DNA of 64,000 nucleotides from JAGVSZ01 sp019137045 (GTDB taxonomy: Bacteria > Pseudomonadota > Gammaproteobacteria > Burkholderiales > SG8-39): the NCBI GenBank assembly GCA_046347635.1, contig JAXMFT010000010.1:1-64000 (forward strand). The letters are read 5' to 3'. The notes under the pieces are model-generated. The model made no database searches, was not told where the DNA came from, and was given only the letters and a program-made list of their open reading frames with translations. This document shows, in pieces, positions 1 through 9,966 of this stretch. A program made the translations under genes and the position numbers. Each line of letters begins with the position of its first letter. Position 1 is the stretch's first letter.

Positions 1-448
1 GCTTGACGAGGTCGGCGACGAACAGCGCCGGCGTGATGCGGTTGAACCCGAACCGCGCCTCGATGCCGAACGTGCGCACGACGGAGAAAGGCAGGTCGAC
101 CGCTCCGGCGACGAAGGCCGCGCTCAACACCAGCGCGACGCCGTGCGCATACCCGCCCGGCTCGAACGCCCGCGACCACAGGTCGTACAGCGCTTGCAGC
201 CCCCCGCCGAGCGTGAGCGCGAGCACGAGTCCGGCCGAGACGAGCGCCTCGAGGGCGCCCAGCCGCGTCTTCGCCGCAGTGTAATCCGCAGCCTTCTGAT
301 GTGCGGCGAGGCTCACGGTCGGGGCGAACTCGCGCGGCACCGCGCCCCGATGCGCGCGCACGAATCGCACGTGGCGCGCGGCGAGCCACAGGCGCAGCGC
401 GGTGGCGGTGGCGAGCGCGGCGAGAAACGCGATCGTGAAGGCGTTCAT
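1..448 (-). CDS. M48 family metallopeptidase, N-terminal part (cut by window start)
   Basis: The minus-strand frame opens with ATG at 448 and is still open at base 1, giving 149 residues of the N-terminal portion. It starts with a hydrophobic segment (about residues 4-20), then a conserved stretch around residues 48-62 (SLAAHQKAADYTAAKTR), two further hydrophobic segments and a FGFNRITP motif near the break. This pattern matches the membrane N-terminal domain of Ste24/CAAX-prenyl-protease-type M48 peptidases. The HExxH zinc site would lie outside the window. It is divergent from orn with only about 70 bp between them. The family assignment is by resemblance; the physiological substrate is unknown. 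Confidence 0.82.
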   Translation of the reverse strand, partial: MNAFTIAFLAALATATALRLWLAARHVRFVRAHRGAVPREFAPTVSLAAHQKAADYTAAKTRLGALEALVSAGLVLALTLGGGLQALYDLWSRAFEPGGYAHGVALVLSAAFVAGAVDLPFSVVRTFGIEARFGFNRITPALFVADLVK

Positions 449-517
449 GCGTGCAAGACGAAGGCGTGTGCGAAAATGCGATTCTACCCAACGCGCCGGG
501 CGCGGACGAAGGACGCG

Positions 518-1063
518 ATGCCGCAGGACCAGAACAACCTCGCGTGGCTCGACATGGAAATGACGGGGCTCGACCCCGACCGCGACCGCATCATCGAGGT
601 CGCGATCGTGATCACCGACGCGCGGCTGGAGACGGTGGCCGAGGCGCCGGTTCTGGTCGTGCACCAGGCCGAGGCCGTGCTGGGCGCGATGGACGACTGG
701 AACAAGAGCACGCACGCGAAGAGCGGGCTCCTCGACCGCGTGCGCGCCTCGCGCCTCGCGGAGGCCGAGGTGGAGGATCGGATGATCGCGTTCCTCGCCG
801 CGCACGTGCCGGCGCGAACCTCGCCGATGTGCGGCAACTCCATCTGCCAGGACCGGCGCTTTCTCGCGCGCTGGATGCCCCGGCTGGAGGCCTATTTCCA
901 CTACCGCAACCTGGACGTCTCCACCCTGAAGGAGCTCGCGCGCCGCTGGCGGCCGGAGCTCGCCAAGGGCGTGACGAAGCAGGGCAGGCACGAGGCGCTC
1001 GCCGACATCCACGAGTCGATCGCGGAGATGAAGTACTACCGCGAGCACTTCATCCGGCTCTAG
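518..1063 (+). CDS. orn: Oligoribonuclease (3'-5' exoribonuclease for short oligos)
   Basis: The product of 181 residues degrades 2-5 nt RNA oligomers to mononucleotides, finishing mRNA decay in the cytoplasm. All DEDDh catalytic residues are visible: D12 and E14 in WLDMEMTGLD, D112 in ICQDRRF, H158 and D163 in HEALADIHES. The length is normal for Orn. The ATG at 518 gives the usual N-terminus just before the first motif. An in-frame ATG at 476 would add 14 residues that look unlike the family, so 518 is preferred. It is divergent from an M48 peptidase gene, a neighbour often seen beside orn in Betaproteobacteria. Confidence 0.96.
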   Translation: MPQDQNNLAWLDMEMTGLDPDRDRIIEVAIVITDARLETVAEAPVLVVHQAEAVLGAMDDWNKSTHAKSGLLDRVRASRLAEAEVEDRMIAFLAAHVPARTSPMCGNSICQDRRFLARWMPRLEAYFHYRNLDVSTLKELARRWRPELAKGVTKQGRHEALADIHESIAEMKYYREHFIRL

Positions 1064-1112
1064 CCGCCCGGCGGAGCGCGCAGCCCCGGGCGGCGGCGCG
1101 GCGCTGCGGACT

Positions 1113-2498
1113 CTAGAGCGGGACGACCTTGCCCGGGTTCATGAGGTTCTCGGGGTCGAGCGTGCGCTTGATCGCCACCATGAGGTCGACCGCCTCGCCG
1201 TGTTCCTTGCGCAGCGAGCCGATCTTGCCCGCGCCGATGCCGTGCTCGCCGGTGCAGGTGCCCTCGAGGGCGAGCGCGCGGTCGACGAGGCGGGCGTTGA
1301 ACGCCTTCGCCTCCGCGAGGTCGGCCGCGCTGTCGGGCCGGATGAGCACCATGCAGTGGAAGTTGCCGTCCCCGACGTGCCCGAAGAGCGGGATCGGCAT
1401 CGACGCCCGCTCGATGTCGCGCATGGTCTCGACGATGCACTCGGTGAGCCGCGAGACCGGCACGCAGACGTCGGTCGAGACCGCGCGCGTCCCGGGGCGC
1501 AGCTGCAGCCCGGCAAAATAGGCCTGGTGCCGGGCCGCCCAGAGCCGGTTGCGGTCCTCCGGGCGCGTGGCCCACTCGAAGTCCTCGCCGCCGTTCTCCG
1601 TCGCGATCGCCTGGACCAGCCCGGCCTGCTCGGTGACGCTGGCCTCGGTGCCGTGGAACTCGATCCACAGGGTCGGCTGCTCCTTGTAGGCGGTCTTGTT
1701 GTACGCGTTGATTGCCCGCATCGTCGTCGCGCAGAGCGCCTCGCTGCGCGCGATCGGGATGCCGTGCTGCAGCGTCTGGATGACCGTGTCGACCGCGCCC
1801 TTCATGTCCTTGAACGAGCACACCGCGGCCGACATCGCCTCGGGCACGGCGTACAGGCGGACCGTCACCTCGGTGATGATGCCCAGGGTCCCCTCCGAGC
1901 CGACGAAGAGGCGCGTGAGATCGTAGCCGGCAGCCGACTTGCGCGGGCGGCGCGAGGTCCGGATGATCCGGCCGTCCGCCGTGACGACGGTGAGCGACAG
2001 GACGTTCTCGCGCATCGTGCCGTAGCGGACGGCGTTGGTTCCCGATGCCCGGGTGGCGGCCATCCCCCCGAGCGTCGCATCCGCCCCGGGATCGACCGGG
2101 AACATGAGGCCCGCATGGCGGATCTCCTCGTTCAACTGCTTGCGCGTCACTCCGGCCTGGACCGTGGCGTCCATGTCCTCGGCGTGCACCGCGATCACCC
2201 GGTTCATCTGGCTCGTGTCGATGCACACGCCGCCGGAGTTGGCGAGGATGTGGCCCTCGAGCGAGGTCCCGACTCCGTACGCGATCATCGGCGTGTGGTA
2301 GCGCCGGCAGATGTTGACGACGTCGCGGACCTCCTCGGTCGAGCGCGGAAACACGACCGCGTCCGGCGCCGCGTACGGGTAGTAGGACTCGTCCTTGCCG
2401 TGGTGCTCGCGCACCCCGCGCGCGGTGGTGACCCGCTCGCCGAGGAGCGCGCTCAGGTCCGCGCGCAGGGCGGCGTCGAGTTCGCGTGCCCTGTTCAT
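1113..2498 (-). CDS. FAD-linked oxidase, D-lactate dehydrogenase (cytochrome)/GlcD-like
   Basis: The product of 461 residues has the vanillyl-alcohol-oxidase fold. An N-terminal FAD_binding_4 domain (about 45-220) includes IAYGVGTSLEGH and a GADATLGGMAATRASG segment. The C-terminal FAD-oxidase_C domain includes FGHVGDGNFH and GTCTGEHGIG, whose histidines line the flavin and substrate site. The family oxidises D-2-hydroxyacids such as D-lactate or glycolate and passes electrons to cytochrome c or quinone. Length and motifs fit the single-chain DLD type better than the multi-subunit GlcDEF complex, since no glcE or glcF lies nearby. The exact substrate cannot be read from sequence. A DUF6494-like gene lies 22 bp upstream on the same strand. 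Confidence 0.88.
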   Translation of the reverse strand: MNRARELDAALRADLSALLGERVTTARGVREHHGKDESYYPYAAPDAVVFPRSTEEVRDVVNICRRYHTPMIAYGVGTSLEGHILANSGGVCIDTSQMNRVIAVHAEDMDATVQAGVTRKQLNEEIRHAGLMFPVDPGADATLGGMAATRASGTNAVRYGTMRENVLSLTVVTADGRIIRTSRRPRKSAAGYDLTRLFVGSEGTLGIITEVTVRLYAVPEAMSAAVCSFKDMKGAVDTVIQTLQHGIPIARSEALCATTMRAINAYNKTAYKEQPTLWIEFHGTEASVTEQAGLVQAIATENGGEDFEWATRPEDRNRLWAARHQAYFAGLQLRPGTRAVSTDVCVPVSRLTECIVETMRDIERASMPIPLFGHVGDGNFHCMVLIRPDSAADLAEAKAFNARLVDRALALEGTCTGEHGIGAGKIGSLRKEHGEAVDLMVAIKRTLDPENLMNPGKVVPL

Positions 2499-2520
2499 CG
2501 GGTGGATCTCCTGGCCGGTT

Positions 2521-2727
2521 TCACTTGAGCTCGATCCTGCCGTCGAACTTGACGTTCAGCTTCAGCCCCGGGACTTCGAGGGTCATCGTGGCCGGGAACG
2601 ACTCGCTGCCTCCGGCCGTGCCCGCTGCGAGCGCGCGCGCCACCGCCTGTTCGATCTCGCGCTGGGAGCTGACCCCGACGAGCTTGAGAAACTTGCGGAT
2701 CGAGAGGTTCAGTGCGTCCTCGTTCAT
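2521..2727 (-). CDS. DUF6494-like small conserved protein
   Basis: This 68-residue protein begins MNEDALNLSIRKFLKLVGVS. That resembles a short conserved family of unknown function (DUF6494) seen beside FAD-linked oxidases and other metabolic genes in Proteobacteria. The N-terminal half looks helical. The C-terminal half reads as beta strands (TMTLEVPGLKLNVKFDGRIEL). It has no signal peptide or membrane segment. The ATG at 2727 is chosen because conserved sequence begins there; a longer frame from 2772 adds 15 basic residues with no family resemblance. It is probably co-transcribed with the downstream D-lactate dehydrogenase-like gene. No function is assigned. Confidence 0.78.
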   Translation of the reverse strand: MNEDALNLSIRKFLKLVGVSSQREIEQAVARALAAGTAGGSESFPATMTLEVPGLKLNVKFDGRIELK

Positions 2728-2802
2728 TGCGTGCGTCTCGCGGCGGGATTGACGATCGAGCGTAGACCGCATGGGCGGGGTAAGTCAATCGCGCGCGCCA
2801 GC

Positions 2803-4440
2803 TCAGTGACGGGCGTAGAGCCGGAACCGGTCCCCGTCCCGCGGCCGCGCGCCCTCCCAGACCCGGCGCCATCTGCCGGCGGGTTCGATGTCCGGATCGC
2901 GCGTGCTCGACTGCACCAGCAGGAAGGGGCAATCGGTCGGTCCGTGCACCTCGGCGCGGCGCGTCAACAGGCCCGCGTGGTAGTGCAGGACCGCGCGCTG
3001 CGTCTCCCCGAGCCCCCGGCTCTCGATGCAGCGGAACCTGGCCGGGAGCGCTTTGCGCAGGCTCTCGGCGACCGGCCGGTAGCTCTTCGTGTAATCGATC
3101 CAGTCGAGCCAGAGGGTGGTGGCGAGACCCCACAGCAGCGTGACGCCGGCGGCCCAGAACGTCAGGCTGCGCAGCGTCGTGCGCTCGGCGCGGTTCACGA
3201 GGACGACCCACGCGGCGGTCAGCGCCACCGCCACGGCGAGCGGGAGCCACTCCACCCGCATGACGAAGCCTGGTGCGAGCCGCATCGCATGCCCCGCGAC
3301 CGGCTGCGGGAACCCGAGCAGCGTGACGAGCCACATGAACCACATGTAGCCGGCCGCGAGCGATACCGTCATCACCGCGAACCACGCGAGCGCACTGGCC
3401 GCGCCCCGGCGCGCGCCGATCGCCGCGCTGCCCGCCGGGATCGCGAGCGGAACGAGCAACGCGAGCATGTCCATTTCCCGCGGCCGCGTCATGAAGAGCA
3501 GCAGCACGAGCGCGACGACCGTGGCCACGAACGGCACGGCGAACCCGGGCTCGCGCAGGTGGCGCCGGTACTCCCAGGTCGCCCAGGCGGTCAGCGGCCA
3601 CACCGGCCACGCGGCCCAGACGAGCGTCTTCAGGATCTCGAGCGCCTCTGCGAGCCGCGGTGGATGGCTCACCTCCGCCAGCTGCCAAGCGAGCCAGCCG
3701 TCGAAATAGGCCGGCGCGCGTGTCGCGAGCAGCCACGGCCATGCGAGAACGAGCGGAACGAGCAGGGCGAGGCCGAGCGCCACGGCGAACGCGAAGTTGC
3801 GCTGGCGGAACGACGCGCACAGCGGCAGCACCAGCACGGCGGCCGCGAGCGGCTGCAGCAGCGCCGCGAGCCCTTTGGCGAGGAACGCGACGGCGGCGCC
3901 GAGCCCGAAACACAGGCCGCTCTTGACCGGCTTGCGGTGCGAGATCGCGAGGCCGTAGTACGCGGTCGCCAGGCCGGCGAGCATCGCGGTCTCCGGCGCC
4001 ACCTCGTGGGCGTGCCAGAGCAGGCCCACGCAGCCCATCAGCGCGAGGACCGAGAGGTCGCCTTCGCGCTTCCCGTAGAGCTCGCGCGCCGCGAGGCGCA
4101 CGAACCAGAGCGCCACGAGGACGAAGAGCGCGCTCGCGAGCCGCGCGGCGTCCGGCGGCGGAAGCACGCCGCCGAGGGCGACGACGAAAGCGCCCGCGAC
4201 CCAGGAGTAGAGCGGCCCGTCCTCGTAGAACGGCTCGCCCGCGAGGTGCGGGGCGAGCCAGTCTCCGCTCGACACCATCTGGTGCACGACGCCGAAACCG
4301 ACCGCGTCCTCGGTCTTCCACGGGGCGTGCCCGACGAGGCCGGGCAGCAGGAAGGCGGCCACGAACAGCGCGAGCGGCCAGCCCGCGAGCGGCAGCCGAA
4401 TCGGCGCCCGCAACCAGGCGGGGAGCCGTGCGCGGAGCAT
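2803..4440 (-). CDS. ArnT/PMT-type (GT39/GT83-like) membrane glycosyltransferase
   Basis: The protein has 545 residues, with a long membrane portion of about ten or more hydrophobic segments and a soluble C-terminal tail (about 430-545). Acidic residues after the first membrane segment (PWKTEDA, residues 41-46) and the YEDGPLYSW segment near residue 70 correspond to the catalytic loop of polyprenyl-phosphate-dependent glycosyltransferases such as ArnT and protein O-mannosyltransferases. It would transfer a sugar from a lipid carrier on the periplasmic face of the inner membrane. The acceptor (lipid A, protein or other) is unknown, and no lipid A-modification genes surround it. It lies upstream of the DUF6494-like gene on the same strand. 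Confidence 0.85.
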   Translation of the reverse strand: MLRARLPAWLRAPIRLPLAGWPLALFVAAFLLPGLVGHAPWKTEDAVGFGVVHQMVSSGDWLAPHLAGEPFYEDGPLYSWVAGAFVVALGGVLPPPDAARLASALFVLVALWFVRLAARELYGKREGDLSVLALMGCVGLLWHAHEVAPETAMLAGLATAYYGLAISHRKPVKSGLCFGLGAAVAFLAKGLAALLQPLAAAVLVLPLCASFRQRNFAFAVALGLALLVPLVLAWPWLLATRAPAYFDGWLAWQLAEVSHPPRLAEALEILKTLVWAAWPVWPLTAWATWEYRRHLREPGFAVPFVATVVALVLLLFMTRPREMDMLALLVPLAIPAGSAAIGARRGAASALAWFAVMTVSLAAGYMWFMWLVTLLGFPQPVAGHAMRLAPGFVMRVEWLPLAVAVALTAAWVVLVNRAERTTLRSLTFWAAGVTLLWGLATTLWLDWIDYTKSYRPVAESLRKALPARFRCIESRGLGETQRAVLHYHAGLLTRRAEVHGPTDCPFLLVQSSTRDPDIEPAGRWRRVWEGARPRDGDRFRLYARH

Positions 4441-4531
4441 GCGCGATTCTACCCGCGGGGTCCGGCCCTACCGGGCGCGCAGAAACGGCAAAGGCAGCCG
4501 AAGCTGCCTTTGCGCGGAGGCCTGCGCGGCG

Positions 4532-4780
4532 TCAGCCGGCGGCGGGCGCCTTGGCGGCCTTGGCGCCGGTCCTGGCAGCGCCGCGGCTGTACTTCTGGCG
4601 GAATTTCTCGACCCGACCCGCCGTGTCCACGATTTTCTGCTTGCCGGTGTAGAACGGGTGGCACGCGGCACAGACTTCGACGTGCAGTTCCTTGGTCAGC
4701 GTGGAGCGGGTGGTGAAGGTGTTGCCGCAGGAGCAGATGACCTTGATTTCCTTGTACTGCGGATGGATGCCGGCTTTCAT
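4532..4780 (-). CDS. rpmE: 50S ribosomal protein L31, zinc-binding type
   Basis: This 82-residue protein starts MKAGIHPQYKEIKVICSCGN. Four cysteines (C16, C18, C37, C40) form the zinc site of the C+ class of L31, and HPFYTGKQKIVDTAGRVEKF is the family core. Paralogues lacking the cysteines are made during zinc starvation, so this is the zinc-replete form. The C-terminus has a short Ala/Lys-rich tail (about 68-82). It sits just downstream of rho on the same strand, a common arrangement in this group, with a 194-bp spacer in which I see no gene. Confidence 0.97.
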   Translation of the reverse strand: MKAGIHPQYKEIKVICSCGNTFTTRSTLTKELHVEVCAACHPFYTGKQKIVDTAGRVEKFRQKYSRGAARTGAKAAKAPAAG

Positions 4781-4974
4781 CGCGGAGTCCTTTCGGTCGG
4801 GGCTCGGTTTCGCGGGGCGCGGCGGGCGCGCTCGAGACCGCGTTTCGAGCCGGTGGCGAGGGCGCGGATTATGTCAGAGAACACGAGTCGAATCAACGGT
4901 ATCGGGCCGCGCCCGAGATCCGCGCGGGGGAGGCGGGTTGCGCGCCGGGCGCGCGGTCGCGCCGGGCGCTCGCC

Positions 4975-6234
<1,260 letters not shown>

Positions 6235-6412
6235 GGTGGAGGTCGGGGCCTGGGTCGATGGGGCCCGCTGCTGGGGCTCGCCGGGGGAGGTGGACGCGGC
6301 CGGAACCGGCGCGTCGGTACGTGCGCCGGATGTTAGCTCGGATCGCCGGGGCGCGCCAGAGGGACGGGGCGGGGCGGACACTAGTGTCGGGGTCGCTGGG
6401 GAGCCGGGGAGG

Positions 6413-6739
6413 CTAGATGTTGCTGTCGAGAAACGCGGTGAGCTGCGACTTCGAGCGCGCACCGACGATGCTCTCCTCGACGTTGCCGTTCTTGAACAGC
6501 ATCAGCGTCGGGATCCCGCGGATGTTGTATTTCTTCGGCACCTCCACGTTCGCGTCGACGTCGAGCTTCGCGACCTTGAGCTTGCCGCCATATTCGCGCG
6601 CGATCTCGTCCAGGATCGGTGCGATCGCCTTGCACGGGCCGCACCATTCGGCCCAGTAGTCGACCAGCACCGGCAGGTCGGACTTGAGGACCTCCGGCTC
6701 GAACGTCTCGTCGGTGACGTGCACGATGTGCTCGCTCAT
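6413..6739 (-). CDS. trxA: Thioredoxin 1
   Basis: This 108-residue protein has the active-site motif WCGPC (residues 32-36, redox cysteines C33 and C36) in the context LVDYWAEWCGPCKAIAP. It also has the cis-proline loop IRGIPTLMLFKNG. It reduces disulfides of cytoplasmic proteins such as ribonucleotide reductase and is itself reduced by thioredoxin reductase. The length is standard. It precedes rho on the minus strand and is divergent from fdxA across a 255-bp region in which I find no confident promoter match. Confidence 0.98.
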   Translation of the reverse strand: MSEHIVHVTDETFEPEVLKSDLPVLVDYWAEWCGPCKAIAPILDEIAREYGGKLKVAKLDVDANVEVPKKYNIRGIPTLMLFKNGNVEESIVGARSKSQLTAFLDSNI

Positions 6740-6994
6740 TCGCTTCCTTTCGGGGGTGTTTCGCGGGGGCTCGCAGCGGGCGCCGCGGAGGAACGTTTCT
6801 TATCGTGCGTATGCTAGCAAAAAATCGCGCCGCCGAGCGCTCCCGGCGCCCGCCCGGAGGCAATCCGCCCGCATTGCGTTTACCGTTGATTGGCAAGGGA
6901 TTCTCTCCGCCGGGCGGCCCGATCCGCGTGCTACGATCGAGCGCGCTCCGGGCGCCGCGCCGGGAGCCCGCCCGACAGTCCACCCGCCCGCGCC

Positions 6995-7318
6995 ATGACC
7001 TACGTCGTCACCGAGAGCTGCATCAAGTGCAAGTACACCGACTGCGTCGACGTCTGCCCGGTCGACTGCTTCCGCGAGGGGCCGAACATGCTGGTCATCG
7101 ACCCCGACGAGTGCATCGACTGCACCCTGTGCGTCGCCGAGTGCCCGGTGGAGGCGATCTACGCGGAGGATGACGTGCCCCCGGCGCAGCGCCACTTCAC
7201 CGCCCTCAACGCCGAGCTCGCGCGACAGTGGAAGCCGATCGTCGAGCGCAAGGCCGCGCCCGCCGACGCGGACGAGTGGGCGCAGGTCCGGGAGAAGATT
7301 CAGCTGCTCGAGCGCTGA
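6995..7318 (+). CDS. fdxA: 7Fe ferredoxin (3Fe-4S plus 4Fe-4S)
   Basis: This 107-residue protein has the cysteine pattern of Azotobacter FdI-type seven-iron ferredoxins. C9, C17 and C50 suit the 3Fe-4S cluster. C21, C40, C43 and C46 suit the 4Fe-4S cluster (ECIDCTLCVAECP). An extra C12 lies in CIKC. It carries single electrons at low potential in the cytoplasm; the specific partner is unknown. The ATG at 6995 begins the conserved MTYVVTE N-terminus. The C-terminal extension (about 60-107) is typical for the family. It is divergent from trxA. Confidence 0.95.
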   Translation: MTYVVTESCIKCKYTDCVDVCPVDCFREGPNMLVIDPDECIDCTLCVAECPVEAIYAEDDVPPAQRHFTALNAELARQWKPIVERKAAPADADEWAQVREKIQLLER

Positions 7319-7346
7319 AGCGTGCGGCGCGCCGCGGGAGCGGGCT

Positions 7347-7374
7347 TTGCGCGGCCCGCGGCGTGGTCTAAGAT
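7347..7374 (+). promoter_or_regulatory. Putative sigma-70 promoter of the CBS-domain gene
   Basis: TTGCGC at 7347-7352 and TAAGAT at 7369-7374 are separated by 16 bp, about 45 bp before the CBS-protein start. Just after it, 7378-7387 and 7393-7402 form a perfect 10-bp GC-only stem with a 5-nt loop. A strong Shine-Dalgarno (aaaggagg, 7405-7412) follows. The transcript would carry this hairpin immediately 5' of the ribosome binding site. Confidence 0.5.
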
Positions 7375-7418
7375 CGAGCGGCGGCGCCTGCTGCGCCGCC
7401 GCCGAAAGGAGGAACGCC

Positions 7419-7853
7419 ATGCTCACCAAGGAAATCCTCCGGATCAAGGGCACGGTGCTCTACACCATCGCACCCGAGGGGCCGCTGACCGAGGCGGTCG
7501 CGACGATGGTGGAGAACGACATCGGCTCGCTCGTGGTGATGGACCACGGACGCCTGGTCGGAATGCTCACCTTCCGCGAGGTGCTGGCCGCGATGCACCG
7601 GTTCCAGTCCCGATTCCAGGGCCTCGCGGTGCAGGACGTCATGCTCAAGGAGCCGCGCTCGGTCGGCCCGGACATGGAGGTCGACGACCTGCGCCGGACG
7701 ATGCTGGAGACGCACGCCCGCTACATGCCCGTGATGGACGGCTCCACCCTGACCGGCGTGCTCTCGTTTCACGACGTCGCCAAGGCGGTGCTCGAGGAGC
7801 AGAGCTTCGAGAACCGCATGCTGAAGGGCTACATCAAGAACTGGCCCGACTGA
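7419..7853 (+). CDS. CBS-domain pair protein
   Basis: This 144-residue protein consists of two tandem CBS motifs: about 20-75, including ENDIGSLVVMDHGRLVGMLTFREV, and about 84-135, including HARYMPVMDGSTLTGVLSFHDV. Stand-alone CBS pairs bind adenosine nucleotides (AMP, ATP, SAM) and often act as regulators of other proteins. No partner is evident here. The ATG at 7419 is supported by a strong Shine-Dalgarno at 7405-7412. The gene has its own promoter-like match and a 10-bp hairpin in its leader, which suggests independent transcription rather than read-through from fdxA. Confidence 0.9.
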   Translation: MLTKEILRIKGTVLYTIAPEGPLTEAVATMVENDIGSLVVMDHGRLVGMLTFREVLAAMHRFQSRFQGLAVQDVMLKEPRSVGPDMEVDDLRRTMLETHARYMPVMDGSTLTGVLSFHDVAKAVLEEQSFENRMLKGYIKNWPD

Positions 7854-8060
7854 CGGGTGGTCGCCGGGGCGCCGGACGGCGAGGGGCGCGCCGTCCGCGG
7901 AGGCCCGTTTGCCGCGCGCGGTGCGCGAAGGGCGCACGGGGGGCGAGTGCGTCGTAGTTCGTGCCGCCGCGGGTCGTGCCGCGCGCGACGCGCGGCAGGG
8001 TTCACGGGGTGCGCCACGGCCGCGTGACAGAATCCGGTCCGCATCGGGGAGAGGCTCGGC

Positions 8061-9947
8061 GTGGCGGACCGCAACCAGTTCAGGCTGCTCGGCGAATGGC
8101 GCTTTGCGCCGTTCTTCGTCACCCAGTTCCTCGGGGTGCTGAACGACAACGTCTACAAGAACGCGCTGGTGATCCTGGTCGCGTTCCATGCGACCTCCCT
8201 CACGACGCTCCCGCCCGAGGTGCTCGTCAACCTCGCGGGTGCGCTCTTCATCCTGCCGTTCTTCCTCTTCTCGGCGACCGCCGGCCAGCTCGCCGACAAG
8301 TACGACAAGGCGGCGATCATGCGCCTCGTCAAGCTCTTCGAGATCGCGATCATGACGATCGGCGCGATCGGGTTCGTGCGCGGCAGCCTCGCGCTGCTGC
8401 TCGCCGCGCTCTTCCTCATGGGCCTGCACTCCACCGTGTTCGGCCCGGTGAAGTACGCGATCCTGCCCCAGACCCTGAAGGAGGAGGAGCTCGTCGGCGG
8501 CAACGCGCTGGTCGAGACCGGCACCTCGCTCGCCATTCTCGCCGGCACCATCGCCGGCGGCCTCCTGGTCGCCGCGGCGTCGGGCCCGACGCTGCTCGTG
8601 CCGGTGGCGACGATCGGTCTCGCGGTTGCCGGCTACGCGGCGAGCCGGTTCGTCCCGGGGGTGCGCCCGCCGACGCCGGAGCTCCGCGTCAACTGGAACC
8701 CGTTCACCGAGACGTGGGCGAACTTCCAGTTCACCCGCCGCAACCGCACCGTGTTCCTCTCGATCCTCGGGGTGTCGTGGTTCTGGTTCTACGGGGCGAT
8801 GTTCCTGACGCAGTTCCCGGTGTACGCGCGCACCTGGCTCGGCGGCGGCGAGAGCGTCGTCACGCTGCTCCTGACGGTCTTCTCGGTGGGCATCGGCATC
8901 GGCTCGCTCCTGTGCGAGCGCATGTCCGGGCACAAGGTCGAGATCGGGCTGGTTCCGTTCGGCGCGATCGGGCTCTCGATCTTCGCTTTCGATCTCTTCT
9001 TCGCCACGCCCGATCCGGCGGCGGCGCAGGGGCTGGCCGTGCTCGAATACCTGCGCGCGCCGGGCGCCCTGCGCGTGCTGATCGATCTCTTCCTCATCGC
9101 GCTGTTCGGCGGCTTCTTCATCGTGCCGCTCTACGCGCTCATCCAGAGCCGGTCGGACCGCTCGCACCAGTCGCGCATCATCGCGGGAAACAACATCCTG
9201 AACTCGGCGTTCATCGTGGCCGCGGCGCTGATCGCCGCCGGGTTCCTGCAGCTCGGCGCGACGGTGCCGCAGCTCTTCCTGCTGACGGGACTCGTCAACG
9301 TCGCGGTCGCGGCGTTCATCTTCACGCTGGTCCCGGAGTTCCTGATGCGGTTCCTGGCGTGGCTGCTCATCCACGCCGTGTACCGCATCGAGCAGTCCGG
9401 GCTCGAGCACGTGCCGGAGGAGGGGGCGGCGCTCGTCGTCTGCAATCACGTCAGCTTCGTCGACGCGGTGGTGATCATGGGCGTCTGCCGGCGCCCGATC
9501 CGCTTCGTGATGGACCACAACATCTTCAAGGTGCCGGTGCTCAACTTCATCTTCCGCACCGCCGGCGCGATCCCGATCGCCGGCCGCAAGGACGACCCGG
9601 AGATGATGGAGCGGGCGTTCGCGGCGGTCGCGCAGGCGCTGCGCGACGGGCAGCTCGTCGGCATCTTCCCGGAGGGCCGCATCACCGACTCGGGCGAGAT
9701 CCAGCCGTTTCGGCCGGGCATCGCGCGCATTCTCGCGGCCACGCCGGTGCCGGTCGTGCCGATGGCCCTGCGCGGGCTGTGGGGCAGCTTCTTCAGCCGC
9801 AAGGACGCGCCGGCGATGACGCGGCCGTTCCGGCGCGGGGTCTGGAGCAGGATCGGCCTGGCCGTTGCCCCCCCGGTCGCCGCCGAGCTCGCCACGCCCG
9901 AGGCGCTGCAGGCGCAGGTGATGGCGCTGCGCGGCGAGCAGCGCTAG
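8061..9947 (+). CDS. Fused MFS transporter / 1-acylglycerol-phosphate acyltransferase
   Basis: The first about 420 of 628 residues form a twelve-segment major-facilitator domain resembling the lysophospholipid transporter LplT (QFLGVLNDNVYKNALVIL near the N-terminus). The remainder is a PlsC-type acyltransferase with the HX4D motif NHVSFVD at about 461-467 and FPEGRITDSG at about 534. In some bacteria LplT is paired with Aas, which joins the acyltransferase to an acyl-ACP ligase; here the ligase part is absent. Likely role, by inference: flipping and re-acylating lysophospholipid at the inner membrane. The start is GTG at 8061; no ATG precedes the first membrane segment. Confidence 0.88.
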   Translation: MADRNQFRLLGEWRFAPFFVTQFLGVLNDNVYKNALVILVAFHATSLTTLPPEVLVNLAGALFILPFFLFSATAGQLADKYDKAAIMRLVKLFEIAIMTIGAIGFVRGSLALLLAALFLMGLHSTVFGPVKYAILPQTLKEEELVGGNALVETGTSLAILAGTIAGGLLVAAASGPTLLVPVATIGLAVAGYAASRFVPGVRPPTPELRVNWNPFTETWANFQFTRRNRTVFLSILGVSWFWFYGAMFLTQFPVYARTWLGGGESVVTLLLTVFSVGIGIGSLLCERMSGHKVEIGLVPFGAIGLSIFAFDLFFATPDPAAAQGLAVLEYLRAPGALRVLIDLFLIALFGGFFIVPLYALIQSRSDRSHQSRIIAGNNILNSAFIVAAALIAAGFLQLGATVPQLFLLTGLVNVAVAAFIFTLVPEFLMRFLAWLLIHAVYRIEQSGLEHVPEEGAALVVCNHVSFVDAVVIMGVCRRPIRFVMDHNIFKVPVLNFIFRTAGAIPIAGRKDDPEMMERAFAAVAQALRDGQLVGIFPEGRITDSGEIQPFRPGIARILAATPVPVVPMALRGLWGSFFSRKDAPAMTRPFRRGVWSRIGLAVAPPVAAELATPEALQAQVMALRGEQR

Positions 9948-9966
9948 CGCGATCTCGGTTGCGCCT

